Below, piece by piece: positions 1 through 6,605 of a DNA stretch of 6,927 nt. A program made the translations under genes and the position numbers. Numbering within the stretch: position 1 is the first letter of the stretch; each line of letters starts with the position of its first letter. Origin of the DNA: an uncultured Thiotrichaceae bacterium (GTDB taxonomy: Bacteria > Pseudomonadota > Gammaproteobacteria > Thiotrichales > Thiotrichaceae); NCBI GenBank assembly GCA_937931765.1, contig CALHAO010000502.1, positions 1 to 6,927 of the forward strand. Direction: 5' to 3'. The notes under the pieces were generated by a model that was not told the origin of the DNA, made no database searches, and saw nothing but the letters and a program-made list of their open reading frames with translations.

Positions 1-476
1 GTATTAGTCCCGATATTATGACTGTAGGGAAATCGCTAACGGGTGGTTATATGACACTGGCGGCAACGCTGGCTTCAAGCAAAGTAGCGATGGGTATTTC
101 ACAAGGTGAAGCACCGATGCTGATGCACGGCCCGACGTTTATGGCGAATCCGCTGGCCTGCGCGGTAGCTTGTGCGAGTATCGAGGAATTATTGGAATCG
201 CCTTGGCAGTCACGGGTGCAGAATATTGAGCGTATCCTGCGTGAAGAACTAATGCCTGCGCTGGACAGTGACAAGGTGGCTGATGTGCGGGTGCTGGGGG
301 CGATTGGCGTGATTGAGATGAAAGAGGCTGTGGATGTTGCTGTGGTACAAGAGCAGTTTGTCGATTATGGTGTCTGGATTCGCCCGTTCGGGAAGTTGGT
401 TTATATTATGCCTGCGTATCTGATGGCTGAAGATGATTTGCGTCACCTCACATCGGGTATGAAATTATTGTGTTGA
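1..476 (+). CDS. bioA: Adenosylmethionine-8-amino-7-oxononanoate aminotransferase (BioA), 3' part
   Basis: This is the C-terminal third of a PLP-dependent class III aminotransferase. The enzyme transfers the amino group of S-adenosylmethionine to 8-amino-7-oxononanoate (KAPA), giving DAPA, in cytoplasmic biotin synthesis. The reading frame is open from base 3, so the gene begins outside the window, and about 157 of the usual 420-430 residues are present. Visible landmarks are GKSLTGG with the presumed Schiff-base lysine (codon 30-32), HGPTFMANPLAC (PLP-phosphate contact from the partner subunit), VADVRVLGAIGVIE, and WIRPFGKLVYIMP with the arginine expected to bind the substrate carboxylate. 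All match E. coli BioA from memory very closely, which separates it from other class III aminotransferases. It lies 10 bases ahead of the nitroreductase gene, so the two are probably co-transcribed. No other biotin gene is visible. The call is very secure. Confidence 0.95.
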   Translation, partial: ISPDIMTVGKSLTGGYMTLAATLASSKVAMGISQGEAPMLMHGPTFMANPLACAVACASIEELLESPWQSRVQNIERILREELMPALDSDKVADVRVLGAIGVIEMKEAVDVAVVQEQFVDYGVWIRPFGKLVYIMPAYLMAEDDLRHLTSGMKLLC

Positions 477-486
477 TGGAGTTTTA

Positions 487-1224
487 ATGAATAAAGTGAT
501 GGAGACCATGCTGAGTCATCGTTCAGTGCGGAAATACACCGATGAGCCGGTCAGTAATGAGATGCTGGAGTCGATTGTGGCGTGCGGGCAGGCGGCGGCG
601 ACTTCCAGTTTTATACAGGCTTATTCGGTAGTGCATGTCACTGATACTGATCACCGGGCGCAAATTGCCAAAGCGGCAGGTGGTCAGGTGTGGGTGAATA
701 ATGCGCCGGTTTTTCTGGTGTTATGTGCGGATATGCTGCGTATTAATCAGTGTTGTGTCGGGCAGGAAATGGGTGAGTTAGAAGGCTACGCTGAGCACTT
801 TATGGCGGCGACAGTGGATGTTGGGCTGGCGGCGCAGAATATGATGCTGGCGGCTGAATCATTGGGGCTGGGTTGTGTATTTATCGGCGGGATTCGTAAT
901 GATCCGGCGGTGGTGCGCGATTTACTGGAATTGCCGAAGCATGTTTATCCGGCGTTCGGGCTGTGTCTGGGCTGGCCGGATCAGGATACTGAAGTGAAGC
1001 CGCGTATGCCGGTGGATGTTGTGATACATCAGGGCAAGTACCGTGCTGATACGGTGGCTGAGGATGTTGCTGGTTATGATCAGGTGATGAGTGAGTATTA
1101 CGGATCACGTTCCGGTAATCAGCGTGTCTCCAACTGGTCTGAACAAACGGCAGCGGCGATTCAGAAGAAAAAACGTGAGCATATGTTGGCATTTTTGCAG
1201 GAGCAGGGCTTTTTGCTGCGCTGA
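487..1224 (+). CDS. nfsA: NfsA-type oxygen-insensitive NADPH nitroreductase / flavin oxidoreductase
   Basis: This 245-residue protein belongs to the nitroreductase superfamily, NfsA/Frp branch. Members are FMN-containing cytoplasmic homodimers that use NADPH to reduce nitroaromatics, quinones, flavins or chromate by two-electron steps. Family features are HRSVRKYTDEPV near residues 11-22 (FMN phosphate contact), GGQVWVNNAP near 65-74, AAESLGLGCVFIGGIRN near 122-138, FGLCLGWP, and the C-terminal EYYGSRSGNQR block. In that block R208 aligns with the arginine said to contact the NADPH 2'-phosphate in E. coli NfsA (R203). Length matches the family (about 240). The ATG has a GGAG at 478-481, spaced 5 bases, which supports this start. 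It follows bioA by 10 bases, so it probably shares that transcript, although a biotin role is not implied by its sequence. The physiological substrate cannot be read from the sequence. Confidence 0.92.
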   Translation: MNKVMETMLSHRSVRKYTDEPVSNEMLESIVACGQAAATSSFIQAYSVVHVTDTDHRAQIAKAAGGQVWVNNAPVFLVLCADMLRINQCCVGQEMGELEGYAEHFMAATVDVGLAAQNMMLAAESLGLGCVFIGGIRNDPAVVRDLLELPKHVYPAFGLCLGWPDQDTEVKPRMPVDVVIHQGKYRADTVAEDVAGYDQVMSEYYGSRSGNQRVSNWSEQTAAAIQKKKREHMLAFLQEQGFLLR

Positions 1225-1235
1225 ATCTGAGTTTA

Positions 1236-1286
1236 TAAAGTCTAAAACATCCAAAGACGAAGTGCCTTTGGATGTTTGCGACTTTA
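1236..1286. terminator. Long nested inverted repeat, probable bidirectional terminator
   Basis: A perfect 12-bp stem (AAACATCCAAAG at 1245-1256 with CTTTGGATGTTT at 1266-1277) closes a 9-base loop. It is enclosed by a second perfect 7-bp stem (TAAAGTC at 1236-1242 with GACTTTA at 1280-1286), separated only by a 2x2 mismatch. It lies exactly between the stops of two convergent genes. The inner stem ends in TTT on the plus strand and is followed by TTTTAGACTTTAT on the minus strand, so termination should be better on the minus strand. Confidence 0.8.
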
Positions 1287-1296
1287 AGCGACTGAT

Positions 1297-1773
1297 TTAC
1301 TCAGCGGCAGCAGCGGCGTAAGCACCCACACCACAGAAAAAGCCTTTTTCATTGGTAATGACATAGCTTTCCTTCGCTTTCAGGTCTTCAGTGCCTGGAT
1401 AAGGCCAGTTGTATTTAACCCAGCCTTTACCTTCTTCACTTTTAGCGACACCGATCATGTCCTCGAATAACTTGTCGCCGTATGTATTAAATTCGATCAG
1501 GTTTTTACCGACCAAGTCAGGCTTAACCGCATGGGATAGCATTAAGCCTTCTAAGTCCATGCAAAATACATAGAGATCTTTATCCTGAAAGTCGCCTTCC
1601 TTGTCGGCAAATACTTCAAACGCATCGTTACCTTTTTCGTTAACCAGCTCGGCTGCTTTTTCGCTCATAGCTTGTGCTTCTTCAACAGTTCCCATTTCCG
1701 CTTCATCAGCTGCAAATGTGTTCAGGCTGAATGCAACCAGTCCGGTACCCATTAGGTATGTCCATTTATTCAT
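1297..1773 (-). CDS. Secreted single-Cache-domain protein
   Basis: This 158-residue protein is essentially one extracytoplasmic Cache domain (sCache_2 type, the small-ligand sensing fold found in chemoreceptors and histidine kinases). It starts with a signal peptide: K3, a hydrophobic stretch at 5-20, and a likely cut after TFA (residue 21). The Cache core follows at about 33-152, with DLYVFCMDLEGLMLSH near 66-81, LVGKN near 87-91, a GKGWVKYNWPYPG segment, and the terminal GVGAY. No transmembrane helix, kinase, methyl-accepting or GGDEF module is attached, so the mature protein should be free in the periplasm. It has two cysteines, C71 and C147. The tail is a short alanine run ending in Glu. 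GGAG (plus-strand 1785-1788) is 11 bases before the ATG, rather far but usable. A role as a ligand-binding or accessory sensor is inference; the ligand is unknown. Confidence 0.87.
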   Translation of the reverse strand: MNKWTYLMGTGLVAFSLNTFAADEAEMGTVEEAQAMSEKAAELVNEKGNDAFEVFADKEGDFQDKDLYVFCMDLEGLMLSHAVKPDLVGKNLIEFNTYGDKLFEDMIGVAKSEEGKGWVKYNWPYPGTEDLKAKESYVITNEKGFFCGVGAYAAAAAE

Positions 1774-1819
1774 GTGTTACTTTACTCCAAAAAGTGAATG
1801 AATTTTTCAATCAGGTTTC

Positions 1820-1848
1820 ACATGAGTCGACTTGGCGACTACTCATGT
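1820..1848 (-). promoter_or_regulatory. Stem-loop in the leader of the Cache gene
   Basis: ACATG-AGTCG (1820-1829) can pair with CGACT (1836-1840) plus CATGT (1844-1848), giving a 10-bp stem with a 3-base ACT bulge. Because ACT occurs twice, the alternative pairing ACATGAGT with ACTCATGT (8 bp) is also possible. If the predicted start of transcription near 1856 is right, this hairpin sits at the very 5' end of the Cache mRNA, where it could stabilise the message. It is too far from the ribosome binding site (1785-1788) to block it directly. Confidence 0.5.
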
Positions 1849-1862
1849 AGCAAGGAGTGTAG

Positions 1863-1885
1863 TTAATAAATTGATTATTTATTAA
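1863..1885. repeat. Perfect 9-bp inverted repeat within the Cache promoter
   Basis: TTAATAAAT (1863-1871) and ATTTATTAA (1877-1885) are perfect reverse complements around a 5-base centre. A second overlapping repeat, TGATTA (1872-1877) with TAATCA (1883-1888), is also present. The symmetric site fills the spacer and overlaps the predicted -10 box, the place expected for a repressor operator. It is not a canonical FNR site, because TTGAT is not matched by ATCAA at the right distance. Confidence 0.55.
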
Positions 1886-1891
1886 TCACAA
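1863..1891 (-). promoter_or_regulatory. Predicted sigma-70 promoter of the Cache gene
   Basis: Read on the minus strand, TTGTGA (plus 1886-1891) and TATTAA (plus 1863-1868) form -35 and -10 boxes, each 4 of 6 to consensus, with the optimal 17-base spacer. Transcription would begin near 1856, giving a leader of about 80 bases. The region is very AT-rich. The boxes overlap the inverted repeat at 1863-1885. Confidence 0.5.
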
Positions 1892-1906
1892 TGTTTGATC
1901 CAGTAT

Positions 1907-1929
1907 AAAAAACATTCACTTGAAAAGTG
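1907..1929 (-). terminator. Weak candidate terminator downstream of the flavodoxin gene
   Basis: On the minus strand CACTT-TTC-AAGTG (plus 1917-1929) forms a 5-bp hairpin, followed by AATG and a run of six T (plus A6 at 1907-1912). It begins about 25 bases past the flavodoxin stop. The stem is short, so read-through into the Cache gene is possible. Confidence 0.35.
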
Positions 1930-1954
1930 GGTGTCTTACGTCTACAGGCATGTT

Positions 1955-2407
1955 TTAGAAAATACCCAGTTTTACCCCTTCCGCCATGCCTGCGCCGAGT
2001 TCATGGCAGGCCTCCGCAAATTCAGTCTGGTAGCTACCGCTTAATATCAGTGGTGGCTGAACATGATTCCAGCGCAGGCCGGTAGTAATACGTTCAACAC
2101 TATTTTTTGCGCCTTGGCCATCATTTCCGGCTTTTATATACAATGCCATTGATAGTCCTTGTTTTTCTTCGAGACAAGGATAATAAATCCGTTCAAAAAA
2201 ATCTTTTAATGCGCCACTCATATAACCGAAGTTTTCTGTGGTGCCGAGGATAATGGCTTGTGCTTGTAAAACATGGCTGGCGTTTGCATCAAAGGGGGAG
2301 AGTACCAGCGGTATTAAACCGGAGGAGCGTGCACCATCAGCAACAGCGTCACGCAGTATTTGTGTATTGGGTGACGGAGTATTGGCGATAATCAGTAGAT
2401 GGCTCAT
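1955..2407 (-). CDS. Flavodoxin-family / NADPH-dependent FMN reductase-like protein
   Basis: This 150-residue cytoplasmic protein has the flavodoxin-like fold. After the first strand (LLIIAN) comes TPSPNTQIL (about 9-17), which fits the FMN phosphate-binding loop. GTTENFGYMSGALKDFFERIYYP (about 55-77) matches the loop that packs on the isoalloxazine ring in NAD(P)H-dependent FMN reductases and WrbA-like proteins. A third flavin-contact segment is likely near AGNDGQG. The length suits a short-chain flavodoxin-like protein. It carries no extra domain, so the electron donor and acceptor are unknown. The gene is divergent from the MarR-family regulator, and their shared upstream region holds the 18-bp palindrome at 2475-2492, so it may belong to that regulon. 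No strong ribosome binding site is visible before the ATG. The family is secure, the exact activity is not. Confidence 0.82.
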   Translation of the reverse strand: MSHLLIIANTPSPNTQILRDAVADGARSSGLIPLVLSPFDANASHVLQAQAIILGTTENFGYMSGALKDFFERIYYPCLEEKQGLSMALYIKAGNDGQGAKNSVERITTGLRWNHVQPPLILSGSYQTEFAEACHELGAGMAEGVKLGIF

Positions 2408-2435
2408 GACTTAGTTCTATAGAAAGGCATGTTTG

Positions 2436-2441
2436 ATTATA
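2436..2441 (-). promoter_or_regulatory. -10 box for the flavodoxin gene
   Basis: The minus strand reads TATAAT, a perfect -10 hexamer, 28 bases ahead of the ATG. No acceptable -35 hexamer lies 16-18 bases upstream. Instead there are two copies of GCAAGT (plus strand ACTTGC at 2442-2447 and 2452-2457) repeated with a 10-base period. This is compatible with an activator-dependent promoter, but that is inference. Confidence 0.45.
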
Positions 2442-2453
2442 ACTTGCACCCAC

Positions 2454-2480
2454 TTGCTTTAGGGAGTTTTCTGGTAGTAT
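2454..2480 (+). promoter_or_regulatory. Weak candidate promoter for marR and the synthetase gene
   Basis: TTGCTT (2454-2459) and TAGTAT (2475-2480) resemble -35 and -10 boxes, but the spacer is only 15 bases. Transcription would start near 2487, inside the palindrome, leaving a leader of about 40 bases before the ATG at 2530. Confidence 0.3.
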
Positions 2481-2492
2481 CGATCGAAACTA
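2475..2492. promoter_or_regulatory. Near-perfect 18-bp palindrome, probable MarR-family operator
   Basis: TAGTATCGATCGAAACTA is symmetric at 8 of 9 base pairs around CGA|TCG; only positions 2479 and 2488 fail to pair. Symmetry does not extend further on either side. It lies 37 bases before the chosen marR ATG, in the region shared with the divergent flavodoxin gene. Its left half reads TAGTAT, a usable -10 box, so binding there would block marR transcription. MarR dimers typically bind 16-20-bp palindromes in just such positions. Confidence 0.65.
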
Positions 2493-2529
2493 TTTGCAAG
2501 AAGCGTCCGATCCGATATTTAATAGGCCG

Positions 2530-2979
2530 ATGAATAAATTGCAATTAGATGGTTTTCTTCCCTACCATTTGGTGATGTCCGCTGACCTGATTAGTCGTTC
2601 ACTGTCCAGAGTTTATGCTAAACATGGACTGACGATTCCGGAGTGGCGGATTCTCGCTCAGCTTAAGGAGAATGAAAGCCTCACACCCAGTGAAATAGGT
2701 TATCTGGCAAAGATGGAAAAGGCGCGTATTAGCCGTGCTTTGGTGCTAATGGCTAAGAAAGATCTGATAGTACGTAAGCTGGACGAATCAGATAAACGTG
2801 TGAGTCACATTATGTTATCCGGCAAGGGTGAGTTATTATTTTCGGAAATCGAGCCTGAGGTGCTTAGCTGGAATGCTCAGTTTATCGATAATCTGGGTGA
2901 TGATACCTATAACAGCTTGGTGGAATCACTGAAAGATATTCAAAAAAACTGTCACAATGGAAGCTATTTTCCTCAATAA
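2530..2979 (+). CDS. MarR-family transcriptional regulator
   Basis: This is a winged-helix DNA-binding repressor, 149 residues from the ATG at 2530. The reading frame is open further upstream to a TTG at 2494. That codon is rejected because it lies two bases after the operator palindrome, would leave almost no leader, and has no ribosome binding site. Many MarR proteins also begin with a short LDxFLPY segment, as here (LDGFLPYHL). The wing-helix core runs from LTIPEWRILAQL through SEIGYLAKMEKARISRAL (recognition helix) to the wing, with the conserved DESDKR turn. Flanking helices at both ends form the dimer interface. It precedes the acetoacetyl-CoA synthetase by 24 bases and probably shares its operon. 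Likely targets are its own operon and the divergent flavodoxin gene. The ligand is unknown; a CoA thioester or acetoacetate-related molecule is a guess from context only. Confidence 0.9.
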   Translation: MNKLQLDGFLPYHLVMSADLISRSLSRVYAKHGLTIPEWRILAQLKENESLTPSEIGYLAKMEKARISRALVLMAKKDLIVRKLDESDKRVSHIMLSGKGELLFSEIEPEVLSWNAQFIDNLGDDTYNSLVESLKDIQKNCHNGSYFPQ

Positions 2980-3003
2980 CGCACAGTAAATACAGGTAAG
3001 TAT

Positions 3004-4956
<1,953 letters not shown>

Positions 4957-5065
4957 TAACCACTCCATCTCCTTACATGCCGATCAATAACTCTCAATTA
5001 TGCGCGCCTTTCTTTACAGTTCAGGCTGGATAGTAGTATTTTGTAACACTCAGATAACAGTAAAT

Positions 5066-5097
5066 CAGGCCATGTTAAGTAACTATATGGCTGTTTT
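5066..5097 (+). terminator. Candidate rho-independent terminator after the synthetase gene
   Basis: GCCAT (5069-5073) pairs with ATGGC (5087-5091). It can be extended by CA/TG outside a one-base bulge and by GTT/AAC inside (5074-5076 with 5081-5083), and is followed by TTTT at 5094-5097. It lies 110 bases past the stop codon, and the T run is short. Confidence 0.4.
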
Positions 5098-5143
5098 AAC
5101 TTACCCTTTTTGGGGTATATGAGCCATTAAGTAGCGTAACGTA

Positions 5144-5163
5144 TGTAGGGCTGATGCCCTGTA
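5144..5163 (+). other. Hairpin in the region ahead of the diguanylate cyclase gene
   Basis: AGGGC (5147-5151) and GCCCT (5156-5160) form a perfect stem around TGAT. It is extended by T-A and two G-T wobbles to 8 pairs (5144-5163). There is no T run after it, so it is not a standard terminator. Its role is unknown. Confidence 0.35.
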
Positions 5164-5216
5164 AGCATGGAAATCTGCGCCCGATAAATGAAAAATAATA
5201 AGCCTGCTTCATCTTG

Positions 5217-5246
5217 TTGTTAAAGGATTGGGCAACTTTCTAATAC
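5217..5246 (+). promoter_or_regulatory. Weak candidate promoter for the diguanylate cyclase gene
   Basis: TTGTTA (5217-5222) and TAATAC (5241-5246) are spaced 18 bases apart, both imperfect. Transcription would start near 5253, just ahead of AAGAG (5257-5261), the only ribosome-binding-like sequence before the ATG. This AAGAG is the right half of the palindrome CTCTTAAGAG (5252-5261). Confidence 0.25.
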
Positions 5247-5264
5247 TACTTCTCTTAAGAGCTA

Positions 5265-6419
5265 ATGAAACAAAATCCTGGACAGTCAAACTCCGACAGC
5301 CTGGCTTCGGTTATTCTTGGGCCGGTTCTGTTGTTAGGTGTTGCTCTGACAACGGTTAATTTGTTATCGACCTACAAAGGCATTCATCAACAAAAACAAG
5401 CAACCATCTGGAGTGTCATCCAGCTGGACAGAGAAATCGGCAGTACACTATTCGATGCACAGCAGCATATCAATGGCCACAAAAGTACAGAGCTTTTGCG
5501 CCAAAGCTACCGGGCATTACGGGATCGTTTTCCTGCCACTGTCAGTAGCCTGAAACAGGATGATATTTTTCAACAGGTCAGCGGCTTATCTGATTCGATT
5601 TATACAGCATTCAGTCATGTAGAGGCTGTTGAACAGCTAATAGTGGATTCTGCCACCATTGACACAGATTGGCTGAATCAGTGGGTTAACCAGCTCAATG
5701 AAATGAAAGCACAAATCAATAAGCAGGTGCTGGATAGTGTCGCGTCAATGGAAAGTGAGTATTCAGACAGGGCATTCAGCACAATCCTCAAAAATGCCAG
5801 CATGCTGCTGATTATGATTTTTATTTTCATTCTCTATCTGGTCAACCTGCTGATTGAGTTGCGCAAAGAACGTAAACGTAACCTGTATATGCTGGCTCAT
5901 GACACCCTGACTGGTCTGCATAGTCGTGCCTATATCATGAACACACTTCAGTCTCGCTGCGACAACAAAACTTCCTTTGCTTTGCTGATGTTTGATTTAA
6001 ATAAATTCAAAACGATAAATGATACGTTCGGACATCATGCTGGTGATCAGTTATTAATTCATCTGGCTGAGAAATTTAAACAAACACTGAGTAAATCCGG
6101 CATTGTGGGTCGTATGGGAGGTGATGAATTTATCTGGATTGCTGAATCAGACAATCCAGCGCTTATTCAGCAACAATATGCGCTGTTTCTGGATGAACTG
6201 AAATCCCCCTGCGTTATCAATCACAAACAATTGTACATACACATCAGTACTGGTGGCGGTATCGCAGCTGACTACGATTTTCATATTAAACAATTACTTG
6301 AGCGCGTTGATGAAGCCATGTATCAGGCCAAATCACTGCAAATCAAAGAAATTTTCTGGGAAAATACGAAAACAGGGCTAGTTCAATGCAAAGGTCAGTT
6401 AACGGCGGATGCTTTTTGA
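5265..6419 (+). CDS. Membrane-bound diguanylate cyclase (GGDEF protein)
   Basis: This 384-residue inner-membrane enzyme is predicted to make the second messenger c-di-GMP from two GTP. It has a short cytoplasmic N-terminus, a transmembrane helix at about 13-35, a periplasmic part of about 140 residues (36-178), a second helix at about 179-197, a basic linker (RKERKR), and a GGDEF domain from D213 (HDTLTGLHSR) to about 370. The active-site signature GGDEF is intact at 285-289, and the metal-binding D244 and FKTINDTFGHHAGD are present. The RxxD inhibitory site, expected a few residues before GGDEF, reads SKSG, so product inhibition through it is unlikely. The periplasmic part looks mostly helical with no domain that I recognise. 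The AAGAG before the ATG is close (3 bases). The gene appears monocistronic and more AT-rich than its upstream neighbours. Its signal and targets are unknown. Confidence 0.92.
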   Translation: MKQNPGQSNSDSLASVILGPVLLLGVALTTVNLLSTYKGIHQQKQATIWSVIQLDREIGSTLFDAQQHINGHKSTELLRQSYRALRDRFPATVSSLKQDDIFQQVSGLSDSIYTAFSHVEAVEQLIVDSATIDTDWLNQWVNQLNEMKAQINKQVLDSVASMESEYSDRAFSTILKNASMLLIMIFIFILYLVNLLIELRKERKRNLYMLAHDTLTGLHSRAYIMNTLQSRCDNKTSFALLMFDLNKFKTINDTFGHHAGDQLLIHLAEKFKQTLSKSGIVGRMGGDEFIWIAESDNPALIQQQYALFLDELKSPCVINHKQLYIHISTGGGIAADYDFHIKQLLERVDEAMYQAKSLQIKEIFWENTKTGLVQCKGQLTADAF

Positions 6420-6547
6420 GGTTTGTCTGATAGAGAAAATGGACGCTGAAAAGGTACTCTGTATGGCAAGGAAACGGTGGATGTGATGGGGGCGTTCTCT
6501 GGCTTCATGAAAGGGGCTTGCTGAATATTTACCCAAATAAAGCATAT

Positions 6548-6568
6548 TATTGCCAATATTTGCCAATA
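6548..6568. promoter_or_regulatory. Repeated sites across the parDE -35 box, probable ParD operator
   Basis: TTGCCAATA occurs at 6550-6558 and again at 6560-6568, exactly one helical turn apart. The first copy belongs to an 11-bp palindrome, TATTG-C-CAATA (6548-6558). The second is an imperfect version. Tandem short sites on one DNA face are what ribbon-helix-helix antitoxins use to repress their own operons, and these overlap the -35 box. Confidence 0.55.
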
Positions 6569-6578
6569 AGTACATAAT
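6550..6578 (+). promoter_or_regulatory. Promoter of parDE
   Basis: TTGCCA (6550-6555) and CATAAT (6573-6578) each match 5 of 6 consensus bases, with the ideal 17-base spacer. Transcription would start near 6585, leaving a leader of about 20 bases that carries AGGA at 6595-6598. The 186 bases between the cyclase stop and parD contain no clear gene or terminator. Confidence 0.65.
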
Positions 6579-6579
6579 T

Positions 6580-6605
6580 AATGTTTTCCCAACTAGGAAA
6601 ACGTT
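6580..6605 (+). promoter_or_regulatory. Hairpin covering the parD ribosome binding site
   Basis: GTTTTCC (6583-6589) and GGAAAAC (6596-6602) are perfect complements around a 6-base loop. The stem can be extended by three pairs, one a wobble, to 6580-6605, directly against the ATG. Most of the AGGA (6595-6598) lies in the right arm. If transcription starts near 6585 only about 5 pairs survive in the RNA, so the site may act as DNA, as RNA, or both. Confidence 0.5.

Larger units (their letters stand above)
4957..5264. other. Intergenic region with hairpins, no gene recognised
   Basis: About 308 bases separate the synthetase from the diguanylate cyclase gene. I find a candidate terminator (5066-5097), a small inverted repeat TACCC/GGGTA (5102-5106 with 5113-5117), a second hairpin (5144-5163) and a weak promoter close to the next gene. 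A 16-codon frame from the ATG at 5072 exists, but its spacing to AGG is too short and it has no recognisable features. It does not match the c-di-GMP (GEMM) riboswitch layout that I know. Confidence 0.5.

Noticed and set aside
881..1192. Minus-strand frame inside the nitroreductase gene
   Set aside because: It is fully covered by a well-conserved plus-strand gene and its product shows no family features or ribosome binding site.
1872..1888. FNR-like site in the Cache promoter
   Set aside because: TTGAT is present, but the matching ATCAA at four bases distance is not; the symmetry fits a different palindrome.
1792..1921. AAGTGAATG (1792-1800) and CATTCACTT (1913-1921), a 9-bp inverted repeat flanking the Cache promoter
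   Set aside because: Arms are 112 bases apart and a chance 9-bp match in AT-rich sequence of this size is not rare. There is no mobile element between them.
2507..2516. Tandem CCGATCCGAT in the marR leader
   Set aside because: Only two 5-base copies; too short to support a regulatory claim beyond the adjacent palindrome.
2494..2529. Upstream TTG start for the MarR protein, adding 12 residues
   Set aside because: It lies two bases after the operator palindrome, has no ribosome binding site and would leave almost no leader. The ATG at 2530 gives a typical MarR N-terminus.
5072..5122. 16-codon frame starting at ATG 5072
   Set aside because: The AGG is only two bases from the ATG, there is no recognisable hydrophobic or regulatory peptide pattern, and it overlaps the candidate terminator.
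5100..5264. Possible c-di-GMP riboswitch ahead of the diguanylate cyclase gene
   Set aside because: Hairpins are present, but the conserved bases and two-helix layout of the GEMM class that I know are absent.
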